From Actinomadura sp. DC4 (GTDB taxonomy: Bacteria > Actinomycetota > Actinomycetes > Streptosporangiales > Streptosporangiaceae): a stretch of DNA of 64,000 bases. The position numbers were made by a program, and so were the translations under genes. Positions 7,040 through 19,319 of this stretch are shown here, in pieces; within the stretch, counting starts at the first letter, position 1, and the number at the start of each line of letters is the position of its first letter. Where the stretch lies: assembly GCF_030406325.1 (NCBI RefSeq), contig NZ_JAUEQY010000038.1, positions 30,444 through 94,443 of the forward strand. The letters are read 5' to 3'. Below the pieces are notes generated by a model. That model was given only the letters and a program-made list of their open reading frames with translations, was not told the origin of the DNA and searched no databases.

Positions 7040-9367
7040 TCATCGGCGCGTCGCGGCCTCGGACTCGATGAAGGCGGACAGCCGGGAGACGCCCTCCTCC
7101 GCGTCGGCGTGCGTCAGGTAGCTCGTGGACAGCCTGATCATGTGATCGCCGCCGCCGTGGGGGTGGAAGTACGACATCGGGGTCCAGATGACGCCGAAGT
7201 CCTGCGCGGACCTGGCGAGGGCGGCGTTGTCGGCGCGGAACGGCACCTTCATGGCCAGGAAGAAGCCGCCGGCCGGGGCGTTCCAGCTCACGCCCAGCCG
7301 CGCCCGGCGTTCGGGCGCGAACACCCGCTCCAGCGTCTGGAGGGTGAAGCGCATGGTGTCGCCGTAGTACGCGGCCGTGTCCGCGTTCAGGTCCCCCACC
7401 CGGCCCCCTGACTGCAGAAGCGCGCCCGCCACCGCGGCCTGGCTCAGCGCCGAGGTGTTCACCGTGACCATGCTCTTGATCTTGGCGAGCTCGGCCGCCA
7501 GCAGTCCCGTGGTGCCGTCGGGCCGCTGGACCGGCTGGTCGGCGACCACGTATCCGACGCGCGCGCCCGGGAAGACGGTCTTCGCGTACGAGCCCAGGTG
7601 GATCACCCGGCGGTTCCGGTCGAGGGACTTCAGCGTCGGGACCTGGGCACCGGGACTGACCAGCCGGTACGGGCTGTCCTCCAGGATGAGCACGTCCTGC
7701 CGTTCGGCCAGGTCGAGCAGCGCGTATCTCGTCTCCAGCGGCGTGGTCAGGCCGGACGGGTTGGAGTGGTCGGGGATCACGTACACCGCGCGGGGCCGGC
7801 GTCCACGGGCGCGTTCGGCGAGGATCGCGGCCTCGACGTCCGCGCATGACAGGCCGTCCTCGCGCTCCTCGACCGCGACGACGTCGGCGTCCAGCAGCCG
7901 GGCCGCGCCGGTGATGCCCATGAAGGACGGGCTGGAGACCAGCACCACGTCGTCGGGGCCGGCCAGGAGCGCGCGCAGCGTCAGGAACATCGCCTCCTGG
8001 CAGCCCACGGTGACCACGATCGACTCCGGCGGGACGTCGATGCCCTCCTCGGTACGGAGCGAATCGGCGACGAGTCCCCGGATCAGGCCGGCGGACGGCC
8101 CGTACTGGAACACCGTGTCGCGCACCTGGGCCGGCGTGCGACCGGTGGCGGCGAGGTGGTCGAGGTAGCGGCGGATGTAGGTGAAGATCTGCTCGGTGTC
8201 GAAGAACCCGTCGTACGGCCGGCCGGGCGCGAACGAGACGGCCTCGGGGTAGCGCAGCGTCACCTCGTTCAGGAAGTTCAGCGTGTCCATGACCGGGTCG
8301 GCGACGCTCGCGTGCAGGTCCGCCAGGCGCAGCGCGGGCCCGCGTTCCCGGGCCGGCGGCGGCGCGGCGACGTCGGCGACCGCGCCGTGGCCGGCGTAGG
8401 CCATGGCGGTCCGGAGCTCGTCCAGCAGGATGGTGAGGACGCGTGCCACGCCCTCGGCCGCGCCGACCGACAGGCCGTGCAGCACCGGACGGCCGAGCAG
8501 GACCGCGTCGGCACCGAGCGCGAGGGCCGCGAGCACGTCCTGGCCGCGGCGTACGCCGCCGTCGAGCAGGACCGGCAGGCGTCCGGCCACCGCCGAGGCG
8601 ACCTCGGGCAGGGCGTCGAGCGTGGCCGGGACGCCGTCGCGCCCGCCGTGGTTGGAGACCACGACACCGTCCGCGCCCGCGTCGGCGGCGTGGCGCGCGC
8701 CGGCGCCGGTCAGCACGCCCTTCACCACGACGGGCAGCGACGTGACCGAGCGCAGCCACTCCACGACCGGCCAGTCGGGGCCGGGGTCGAACGTGATCCG
8801 GGCGGGCCCGGCGCAGCCCTTCGCGCCGAGGTTGGTCGGGGTCAGGCCGGATGGCAGGCGCAGGTCGCCGGCCGCGTCGCCGCCGGCGTGCGGGGTGCCG
8901 AAGGTGAGGACGAGCGCCTCGAAGCCCGCGTTCTCCGCGCGTTCGACGAGCCGGCGCAGGAGCGGCCGGTCGTGCAGAGAGTAGACCTGGAGCCAGAGCG
9001 GCACGCCGCCCTCGGCCGCGAGTTCCTCCAGGGTCCGGCCCGCGAAGGTGCTGACCACGACCGGGACCCCGCCCGCGGCGGCCGCTCCCCGTACGGTGGC
9101 GAGCTCTCCCAGCGGATGCGCCAGGGCCTGGTAGGCCAGCGGCGCCACCGCCACCGGCGCCGCCCATGAACGGCCGAGGATCTCGGTGGCGGTGTCCGGC
9201 CGGAGCGCGGTGCGCGTGGGCGCGGACTCCGCCCGCACCTGTTCGAAGGCCTTGAGGTTGGCGGCGAGCGCGCGTTCCTCGGCGGCGCCGCCCTCCATGA
9301 GCTCCCAGGTCGCGGAGCTCATCTGGGCGTGCGCGAGCCGGGCGAAGTCGCTGAGTGTCCATTCCAT
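7040..9367 (-). CDS. hmo-hpgT: Fused 4-hydroxymandelate oxidase / (di)hydroxyphenylglycine aminotransferase
   Basis: A 775-residue two-enzyme fusion. Residues 1 to about 350 are an FMN-dependent alpha-hydroxyacid oxidase: GGAAEE near the N-terminus, WLQVYS, the flavin Lys in VVVKGV, and catalytic SNHGGR with His240 and Arg243. This part oxidises 4-hydroxymandelate to 4-hydroxyphenylglyoxylate. Residues from about 370 to the end are a fold-type-I PLP aminotransferase: HSNPSG, EDSPYR, the Schiff-base Lys596 in SYAKTVFPGARVGY, and a C-terminal MIRLSTSY arginine. This part aminates hydroxyphenyl- and dihydroxyphenylglyoxylate to Hpg and Dpg. In vancomycin-type clusters the two are separate genes; fusions are known from some lipodepsipeptide clusters. 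It is the last gene of the dpg operon, 15 bases after dpgD. The first Hpg enzyme, HmaS, is not in the window. Confidence 0.92.
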   Translation of the reverse strand: MEWTLSDFARLAHAQMSSATWELMEGGAAEERALAANLKAFEQVRAESAPTRTALRPDTATEILGRSWAAPVAVAPLAYQALAHPLGELATVRGAAAAGGVPVVVSTFAGRTLEELAAEGGVPLWLQVYSLHDRPLLRRLVERAENAGFEALVLTFGTPHAGGDAAGDLRLPSGLTPTNLGAKGCAGPARITFDPGPDWPVVEWLRSVTSLPVVVKGVLTGAGARHAADAGADGVVVSNHGGRDGVPATLDALPEVASAVAGRLPVLLDGGVRRGQDVLAALALGADAVLLGRPVLHGLSVGAAEGVARVLTILLDELRTAMAYAGHGAVADVAAPPPARERGPALRLADLHASVADPVMDTLNFLNEVTLRYPEAVSFAPGRPYDGFFDTEQIFTYIRRYLDHLAATGRTPAQVRDTVFQYGPSAGLIRGLVADSLRTEEGIDVPPESIVVTVGCQEAMFLTLRALLAGPDDVVLVSSPSFMGITGAARLLDADVVAVEEREDGLSCADVEAAILAERARGRRPRAVYVIPDHSNPSGLTTPLETRYALLDLAERQDVLILEDSPYRLVSPGAQVPTLKSLDRNRRVIHLGSYAKTVFPGARVGYVVADQPVQRPDGTTGLLAAELAKIKSMVTVNTSALSQAAVAGALLQSGGRVGDLNADTAAYYGDTMRFTLQTLERVFAPERRARLGVSWNAPAGGFFLAMKVPFRADNAALARSAQDFGVIWTPMSYFHPHGGGDHMIRLSTSYLTHADAEEGVSRLSAFIESEAATRR

Positions 9368-9382
9368 TGAGAAACCCCGTCG

Positions 9383-13294
<3,912 letters not shown>

Positions 13295-13461
13295 ATACGG
13301 GGCTTACTGCGGATCAGCTGAACCAGTGTGAACATCGCCGTCCTTCCTGAGCGATGACGGGCGCGGCGCGCCGGGGCCGTGGGTCAGGGGTCGTGGAGAA
13401 GGGTCCGCCCGCCCCGGCGGCCGTGGCCGCTCGGAGCGGGCGAGGACGTGATCGGGGGCGG

Positions 13462-15045
13462 CTACCAGCGCCACTCCTGCTGCCCGTAGAGGTGGCCGGC
13501 CGGGATGTCGTGCTCCTTGCACCAGGCCAGGAACTCCTCGATCTGCTTGATCTGGTAGGTGTCCTCGTTGTACGTCGTGGCCATGACGTGGCCGAGCCAG
13601 GGCTCCTCGCCCATGGCGTAGACGTACGCCTCGCGGGCCCCGAACTCGGTCATGATGGCGGCGGCCTGCTCGGCGTTGGAACCGGACAGCTTGCGCGAGT
13701 CGCTCATCCTCTTCGTGACCGGGACCGTCAGCAGCGCCTGGTAGAGCCAGGTCAGCGGCGCGCCGTCGCACTCCATGCCGAGGAAGGCCAGGTCGGCGGT
13801 GCCCAGGTGCTGGCGGACGTAGCGGTAGAGCGCGGGGTCGATTCCGGAGGAGTCGGCGCCGACGAAGACCTTCTTGCCGGCCAGCTCCACCCAGTAGGTC
13901 GACTTGGCGCGGATGTCGAGGTCGCAGTGCTCGCCGAGGAACGGCGTCGCGGTGACCTTGCCGCCGGGGAACTCCAGCTCGTCGAAGTCGTCGACCTCGG
14001 CGACGGGGAAGCCCGCGTACCTGAGCATCAGCGCCATGGACGGGTCGGACAGGTTGCCGCGGGAGGAGCGCGGGAGGACGACCTTGCCGACCCGGCCACG
14101 CAGCTGGAGCAGCGTCTCCAGCACGATGTGGTCCTGGTGCCCGTGCGTGATGATCACCAGGTCGATGAAGTCCGGCAGGTCGTCGAGCGTGTAGCGGTCT
14201 CCGGCGGTGCTGTCGGCGCTGATGAACGGGTCGGCCACGACGGCGCCGTCCGGTGTCTGCAGGACCAGGCAGGCGTGCCCGAAGTAACGGATGCGGCCGC
14301 CCGCATCGATGTGGCGGTCCTCGGCGAGCGAGGGCCGGTCGCTCAGCATGGTCGCCAGCCGCTGCGCCTGTGCGTCGTCGAGTTCGAGGGCCTCGCGCAG
14401 GTGGCCGAGAGTGGTCGGGTGGACCCGTGCCTTGAACAGCTCTTCCAGGCCGGAGTGCCGGAACGGGATGCCGAGCTCCAGGACGTCCGGTGAGGTCAGC
14501 CGGGGCGTGCTCAGGATGAACGGGCGCTCGACGCCGGTCTCGAACGACAGCTGCACCGACTGGCGCGACTCCTGGTAGAAGTCGCTGATGTAGGTGAGCG
14601 GTTCGATGAAGCGCATCTGCGCCTGGTTGTCGGTGTCGTAGGCCAGCTCGACCAGGCCGCCGAGCTCGGGGGGCAGCTTCGGGTACAGCGGGGTCAGGTC
14701 GAAGCCGGTCGCGTTGGCGCGCAGCAGGTCCTGGCCGGCCGCGATCGCCTCGGCGAACCTCAGGATGTGCGCGCGGTCCCGCTTGATCGTGGCGAGCAGG
14801 TCGCGCACCTCGTCCGCGCGCTCCTCGGCGATGTTGATGAAGTAGCCGCCCCGCAGGTCCGGATTGTTACTGGCCGCGACGTGCACCTGGGGCGACTGCA
14901 GGTAGGACTCCAGGAGCGGCACCTGCAGAAAGGCGAGGTTCATCGCCGACTGGATCGGCGCCAGCGTGTGCGGCCAGGCGAAGAACCGGTCGACCAGCGG
15001 CTCGACAATGACCTTTGACTTGAGGAACAGCGATTCATCGGCCAT
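13462..15045 (-). CDS. CmlA-type diiron beta-hydroxylase acting on carrier-bound amino acid
   Basis: A 527-residue protein with an N-terminal helical domain of about 270 residues and a C-terminal metallo-beta-lactamase-fold domain. The metal motif is HGHQDH (His301, His303, Asp305, His306), with further ligand candidates in FLGEHCD and FVGADSSGID. Length and motif position match CmlA of chloramphenicol synthesis. CmlA-family enzymes are O2-dependent diiron oxygenases that beta-hydroxylate aminoacyl groups on NRPS carrier proteins, for example Tyr in teicoplanin. The best target here is the module with code DASTVAAVCK at 60.1-63.4 kb. ATG 15045 was chosen because GGAGG (15054-15058) lies 8 bases upstream; a longer reading from 15102 lacks this. 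Its promoter contains the StrR-type operator at 15211-15245. Confidence 0.9.
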   Translation of the reverse strand: MADESLFLKSKVIVEPLVDRFFAWPHTLAPIQSAMNLAFLQVPLLESYLQSPQVHVAASNNPDLRGGYFINIAEERADEVRDLLATIKRDRAHILRFAEAIAAGQDLLRANATGFDLTPLYPKLPPELGGLVELAYDTDNQAQMRFIEPLTYISDFYQESRQSVQLSFETGVERPFILSTPRLTSPDVLELGIPFRHSGLEELFKARVHPTTLGHLREALELDDAQAQRLATMLSDRPSLAEDRHIDAGGRIRYFGHACLVLQTPDGAVVADPFISADSTAGDRYTLDDLPDFIDLVIITHGHQDHIVLETLLQLRGRVGKVVLPRSSRGNLSDPSMALMLRYAGFPVAEVDDFDELEFPGGKVTATPFLGEHCDLDIRAKSTYWVELAGKKVFVGADSSGIDPALYRYVRQHLGTADLAFLGMECDGAPLTWLYQALLTVPVTKRMSDSRKLSGSNAEQAAAIMTEFGAREAYVYAMGEEPWLGHVMATTYNEDTYQIKQIEEFLAWCKEHDIPAGHLYGQQEWRW

Positions 15046-15443
15046 CTGCCCGACCTCCAGGAAAAGACTACAGAAGGGAACGGCTCGTTCAGAGGGAAAC
15101 ACGCCGGCGAAGAAAGCGTGAATTCACGGCACCGAGCGGAGTGCCGTTCAAAAGGATGCCCCGGAAGCGGGCGATCGGACAATGGCCGGTGAACGGCGGC
15201 GCCTGCCCGAGGTGTTCAACTGTGCCCGGGGGGCAGTTGAACACCCGCTCAGACGGCCGATCCGCCGATATTGATCCTTACGGCCGGATGGTGACATGGT
15301 AGCCGCCCAGCCGCTTTACCCGTTACCTGGATCTGTCTCCGCCCACCCATATTTTCGCGACAAGAAGGGTGCCTTACCCGTGGCCCGAAAACCGAGACGC
15401 GGCGGAAAGAACCCCGCCCCGATCGAGAAATGATCGGCCTTTA
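15046..15443. other. Divergent promoter region without genes
   Basis: This 398-base region lies between the beta-hydroxylase start (minus) and the hydrolase start (plus). It holds the perfect inverted repeat annotated separately at 15211-15245. TTGATC near 15271 could be a -35 element for the plus strand, but no convincing -10 box was found. A GTG at 15369 opens an in-frame extension of the hydrolase that was not used as start. No open frame of coding quality was seen. Confidence 0.6.
15211..15245. promoter_or_regulatory. StrR-family operator (GTTCAACTG-N11-CAGTTGAAC)
   Basis: Perfect inverted repeat with 12-base arms, GGTGTTCAACTG at 15211-15222 and CAGTTGAACACC at 15234-15245, separated by 11 bases. 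The inner part has the form of the StrR binding site of streptomycin clusters (GTTCGACTG-N11-CAGTCGAAC). It also keeps the spacing of the glycopeptide regulators Bbr and Dbv4 (six-base halves 17 apart). Its position between divergent genes fits control of both the beta-hydroxylase and the hydrolase/exporter transcripts by a StrR-like pathway activator. No such regulator gene is visible in the window. Confidence 0.85.
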
Positions 15444-16289
15444 ATGCCTTTCGTCGAGACCAACGGCATCCGGCTGTCGTACCAGCGCACGGGCCGGGGC
15501 GAGCCCGTTCTCCTCATCATGGGCTCCTCCGCCGCCGGCCACGTCTGGCGCATGCACCAGACGCCCGCGCTGGAGCGGGCCGGCTACGAGACGATCACCT
15601 TCGACAACCGCGGCATCCCGCCGTCGGACTCGCCCGGGGGCGACTACTCCCTCGCCGAGATGGTGGCCGACACCCGGGGGCTGATCGCGGAGCTGGCCAT
15701 CGGCCCCTGTCACGTCGTCGGGGCCTCGCTCGGCGCGATGATCGCGCAGCAACTCGCGCTCGAGTCGCCGGGGCTGGTGCGGTCGGCGGTGCTGCTCGCG
15801 ACCCGGGCGCGGTCGGACGCCTACCGGCGGGCGCAGTCGGCCGCCGACCGCGAGCTGCGCGAGAGCGGCATCCGGCTGCCGAGCCGCTACCAGGCCGCCA
15901 AGACGGTGCTCGAGATGCTGTCGCCCACGACGCTGGATGATGACGACGCCGCCGCGATGTGGCTGGAGATCTTCGAACTCTCCGGTGGCACCGCCGCCGG
16001 TCAGGCCGCCGCGGCGGAGGACCGGGGCGACCGGCGGCCGGCGCTGCGCGGGGTCGGCGTGCCCTGCCGCGCGATCGCGTTCGCCGACGACCGCGTCTGC
16101 CCGCCCCACCTGGTCGCCGAGGTGGCCGATGCCATCCCGGACTGCGATCTGGTGGAGATCCCCGGCGCCGGCCACATCGGGTACCTGGAACGGCCCGAGC
16201 CCGTCAACGCGGCCATCATCGGTTTCCTCGACGAGCGCCGCGAACGGGCGAAGCGTCCCCCGGCGCGAACCAAGGCGGACGCGCAGTGA
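15444..16289 (+). CDS. Alpha/beta hydrolase of the peptide cluster
   Basis: A 281-residue classical alpha/beta hydrolase. The nucleophile elbow is VGASLGAMIA with Ser95, the acid lies in FADDRVCPP and the catalytic His in PGAGHIGYLERP. It has no signal peptide, so it acts in the cytoplasm. The substrate is not visible from sequence. Hydrolases at this place in NRPS clusters can be editing (type II) thioesterases or act on the finished peptide, but the typical type II thioesterase pattern is not strong here. ATG 15444 gives the family-typical start MPFVETNGIRLSY; GTG 15369 would add 25 residues of non-typical sequence. It is followed after 67 bases by the ABC exporter gene and is probably co-transcribed with it under the StrR-type operator. 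Confidence 0.8.
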   Translation: MPFVETNGIRLSYQRTGRGEPVLLIMGSSAAGHVWRMHQTPALERAGYETITFDNRGIPPSDSPGGDYSLAEMVADTRGLIAELAIGPCHVVGASLGAMIAQQLALESPGLVRSAVLLATRARSDAYRRAQSAADRELRESGIRLPSRYQAAKTVLEMLSPTTLDDDDAAAMWLEIFELSGGTAAGQAAAAEDRGDRRPALRGVGVPCRAIAFADDRVCPPHLVAEVADAIPDCDLVEIPGAGHIGYLERPEPVNAAIIGFLDERRERAKRPPARTKADAQ

Positions 16290-16344
16290 GCGAGGGGCGG
16301 ATGAGCGTCCCGGTCACCGTACGGCGCGAAGAATCCAGAGAGAG

Positions 16345-16350
16345 CGAGGC
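16345..16350 (+). promoter_or_regulatory. Ribosome binding site deciding the ABC exporter start
   Basis: CGAGGC with GAGG at 16346-16349 lies 7 bases before GTG 16357. The ATGs at 16363 and 16381 would have spacings of 13 bases or more, so the GTG is favoured. Confidence 0.55.
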
Positions 16351-16356
16351 GGTTTC

Positions 16357-18312
16357 GTGGCCATGCTAGGCGGGCCGTCCATGAGTGCGGTCAGACGGGG
16401 CCCGGTCGACGATCTGATGTCGCGGCAGCGGGTCAAACGCGGGACCGTACGGCGGATCGTGCCGTACGCGCGGCCGTACCGCTGGCACATCGTGACGCTG
16501 CTGGTGGCCACGGTCATCAGCGCCTGCATCGCGGCCGCCAGCCCGCTGTTCCTCAAACTGATCATCGATGACGGGGTGCTCCCCCGGCATCTCGGCGTCG
16601 TCGTGTGGCTCAGCCTCGGCCTGGCCGGGCTGGCCCTGGTGGACGCCGGCTCCGGCTTCGTCCAGGGCTGGGCCTCGGGCTGGATCGGCGAGGGGCTCGT
16701 CTGCGAGCTGCGCACCGAGGTGTTCGCGCACGTGCAGGAGCAGCCGCTGGCGTTCTTCACCCGTACGCAGACCGGCAAGCTGATCAGCCGGCTGAACGCC
16801 GACGTCATCGGCGCCCGGCAGGCCGTGACCTCCCTGCTGAGCCAGGCGGTGTCCACGATCCTGACGCTGGTCCTGGTGCTCGCGGCGATGTTCTACCTGT
16901 CCTGGCAGATCACCGTCGCGGCCCTGGTGATGATCCCGCTGTTCCTGATCCCCGCGCGGCTGATCGGGCGCCGGATCCAGCGGATCACCCGGGCGATGAT
17001 GGAGCAGGACGCCGAGATGAGCTCGATGATGACCGAGCGCTTCAACGTCTCGGGCGCGATGCTGGCCAAGCTGTACGGCCGCGCGCCGGAGGAGCGGGAC
17101 CTGTTCGCGAACAAGGCCGCCCGGGTCCGCGACGTCGCCGCCAAGGGAGTCGTCTGGGGCCGGCTGCTGCCGATCATCGTCACGATCCTCACCTCCTTCA
17201 CGACGGCCCTGGTGTACGGCCTGGGCGGCGGCCTAGCGATCAACGGCACGCTGCAGCTCGGCACCCTGGTGGCGATGGTGGCGCTGCTGATGCGCCTGTA
17301 CGGGCCGGTCAACCAGCTCTCGAACCTGCAGTCGTCGGCCATGGTCGCCCTGGTGAGCTTCGACCGGGTCTTCGAGGTCCTGGACCTCAAGCCGCACATC
17401 ACCGAACGCCCCGGCGCGCGGCCGCTGACCGTCCCGGCGGACCGGACCGGGTCCGAGGCGGGCCTGCTGGACATCGAGTTCGAGGACGTCTCCTTCCGGT
17501 ATCCGAGCCCCGGCCAGGTGTCGCTGGCGTCGCTGTCGTCGGCCGCCAAACCCGAGCCGGCCCGTACGGACGACAACACGCCGACCCTCACCGGGGTGAG
17601 CTTCCTCGCCCCGGCCGGCAAGCTGACCGCGCTCGTCGGCCCGTCCGGCGCCGGCAAGACCACGATCACCCACCTGGTGCCGCGGCTGTACGACCCGACC
17701 TCGGGCGCCGTGCGCATCGACGGTCACGACCTTCGCGACCTGACCCTCGCGTCCGTACGGGAGAACATCGGCGTGGTCACGCAGGACGCGCACCTGTTCA
17801 ACGAGACGGTGCGCGCCAACCTGCTGTACGGCCGCCCCGACGCCGACGAGGACGAGCTCGTCGAGGCCTGCCGCGCGGCGCTGATCTGGGACACGATCGA
17901 AGCGCTGCCCGAGGGGCTCGACACGGTCGTCGGCGATCGCGGCTACCGGTTCTCCGGCGGGGAGAAGCAGCGCATCACGCTGGCCCGGCTGCTGCTGAAG
18001 GCCCCGCCGATCGTCGTACTGGACGAGGCGACGGCCCACCTGGACTCAGAGTCGGAGGCGGCGATCCAGCGGGCGCTGAAGACGGCCCTGGCCGGCCGCA
18101 CGTCACTGGTGATCGCGCACCGCCTGTCCACGATCCGCGAGGCCGACCAGATCCTGGTGATCGAGGCGGGCCGGATCAGCGAACGCGGCACCCACGAGAA
18201 GCTGCTGGCCGCGGGCGGTCTGTACGCCGACCTCTACCACAGCCAGTTCGCCCGTCAGGCGGAGGACATAGAGGTCAACGGCGGCCCGGTCCTCGACGGC
18301 AGCCCCACGTAG
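16357..18312 (+). CDS. ABC exporter, fused membrane and ATPase domains
   Basis: A 651-residue half-transporter of the MsbA/LmrA type. An exporter membrane domain with about six helices (residues 40-340) is followed by an ATPase domain. Motifs are intact: Walker A GPSGAGKTT (Lys434), Q-loop VTQDAHLF, signature FSGGEKQR (Ser533), Walker B IVVLDEAT (Asp556, Glu557) and the H-loop His588. One polypeptide with one of each domain should work as a homodimer. Similar transporters sit beside glycopeptide and ramoplanin-type NRPS genes and export the product, which also gives self-protection. GTG 16357 was chosen because GAGG (16346-16349) lies 7 bases upstream; ATG 16363 and 16381 are alternatives. 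A 12-base hairpin at 18335-18361 follows the stop. Confidence 0.88.
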   Translation: MAMLGGPSMSAVRRGPVDDLMSRQRVKRGTVRRIVPYARPYRWHIVTLLVATVISACIAAASPLFLKLIIDDGVLPRHLGVVVWLSLGLAGLALVDAGSGFVQGWASGWIGEGLVCELRTEVFAHVQEQPLAFFTRTQTGKLISRLNADVIGARQAVTSLLSQAVSTILTLVLVLAAMFYLSWQITVAALVMIPLFLIPARLIGRRIQRITRAMMEQDAEMSSMMTERFNVSGAMLAKLYGRAPEERDLFANKAARVRDVAAKGVVWGRLLPIIVTILTSFTTALVYGLGGGLAINGTLQLGTLVAMVALLMRLYGPVNQLSNLQSSAMVALVSFDRVFEVLDLKPHITERPGARPLTVPADRTGSEAGLLDIEFEDVSFRYPSPGQVSLASLSSAAKPEPARTDDNTPTLTGVSFLAPAGKLTALVGPSGAGKTTITHLVPRLYDPTSGAVRIDGHDLRDLTLASVRENIGVVTQDAHLFNETVRANLLYGRPDADEDELVEACRAALIWDTIEALPEGLDTVVGDRGYRFSGGEKQRITLARLLLKAPPIVVLDEATAHLDSESEAAIQRALKTALAGRTSLVIAHRLSTIREADQILVIEAGRISERGTHEKLLAAGGLYADLYHSQFARQAEDIEVNGGPVLDGSPT

Positions 18313-18334
18313 GCCGTGATCCGAAGATGACGTT

Positions 18335-18361
18335 GATGGCGGCTGCGTAGCAGCCGCCATC
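18335..18361 (+). terminator. Hairpin terminator after ABC exporter
   Basis: Perfect 12-base inverted repeat GATGGCGGCTGC / GCAGCCGCCATC with a 3-base loop (GTA), 22 bases after the exporter stop. A further T-A pair extends the stem by one. There is no T-tract, as is common in actinomycete terminators. Confidence 0.7.
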
Positions 18362-18520
18362 AGCCGGTCGGAACAGGATCGACGGCGCTACGGCGCCCGC
18401 CGAGCGGGGCCGACACCGCGGCAGCACACCGCCACCCGGCCGTTCGCGGTCCCCGCGCCCGTCCTCGCCGACCGTGTCCGGAGAACGTGCCGTTCATGCC
18501 GCGACGCAGGTGGGCGCGGT

Positions 18521-18570
18521 CCGGCCTCGCTCTCGCCCCCCCCGAGTTGGGGGGGCGAGCGCGAGGCCGG
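18521..18570 (-). terminator. Long hairpin terminator of the NRPS operon
   Basis: Arms 18521-18542 and 18549-18570 pair over 22 bases with one mismatch and a 6-base loop. The stem includes a run of seven G-C pairs next to the loop. It lies 17 bases past the stop of the thioesterase-bearing NRPS gene and faces the convergent exporter transcript, so it may stop transcription from both sides. Confidence 0.75.
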
Positions 18571-18587
18571 TCATGCCCCCGTGCCGG

Positions 18588-19319
18588 TCAGGCCTTCCGG
18601 GTCCGCAGCCACTGGGCGATGGCCTCCCAGGCCAGCGCGATCATCTCTGGGCGGGCCATGTCGGAGTGCCCGCACGGCAGGCCGGCGGCGGCGGGGCGCC
18701 GCGTGAGGTGGGGCCGCCAGAGGGTGTCGTGGGAGAAGTCCTCCGCCTTGCCCTCGTCGGCCACGAGGATCAGCGTGTCGCCGCCGAACCGGCCGTACTC
18801 GTGTTCGGTACGGATCGTCGCGTTGTTGTGGAACACCCGCGCGAGGAGCTTGAACTCCTCGTCGGAGAAGCCGCCCAGCATGTGGCCCAGTTCGGCGCGG
18901 ATGCGCTCCGCGAGGACCTCCTGCTGCTCCTCGGCTCCGGGCCGGGCCGCCCCGCCCTGGACCGGCGGGAAGGCGTCCAGGAGGATCAACGCGACATCCT
19001 CGCCCTCGGCCTCCAGCCGTACCGCCATCTCGTGTGCCGGGGTTCCGCCGAACGACCAGCCGACCAGGTGATAAGGGCCGGACGGCTGCAGCGAGCGGAG
19101 ACGGCGTACGTACTCGGCGGCCATCTCGGCGACCGACCCCGCCGGCTCCGAGACGCCGTCCAGGCCCTGCGCCTGGAGGCCGTACAGCGGATGGCCGTCC
19201 GGCACGTACCGGGCGAACGGCATGTAGCACCAGCTCAACCCGCCTGCGGGGTGGATGAAGAAGAACGCCGGGTCGTCGCCGCCGGTCCGGATCGGCAACA
19301 CTCCGTCGGCCGCGTTCCG
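18588..19319 (-). other. Terminal thioesterase domain
   Basis: Type I thioesterase of about 240 residues directly after the last carrier. It has [11 protein letters not shown], the elbow GWSFGG with Ser at 19053-19055, LILLDAF for the acid region, and CGHSDM with His at 18666-18668. Only one TE is present. It releases the finished chain. Confidence 0.9.

Noticed and set aside
13462..15045. Metallo-beta-lactamase resistance gene
   Set aside because: The long N-terminal domain and total length match CmlA hydroxylases, and there is no signal peptide.
15211..15245. Inverted repeat considered as a terminator
   Set aside because: It lies between two divergent starts, not after a gene, and has the exact StrR-site spacing.
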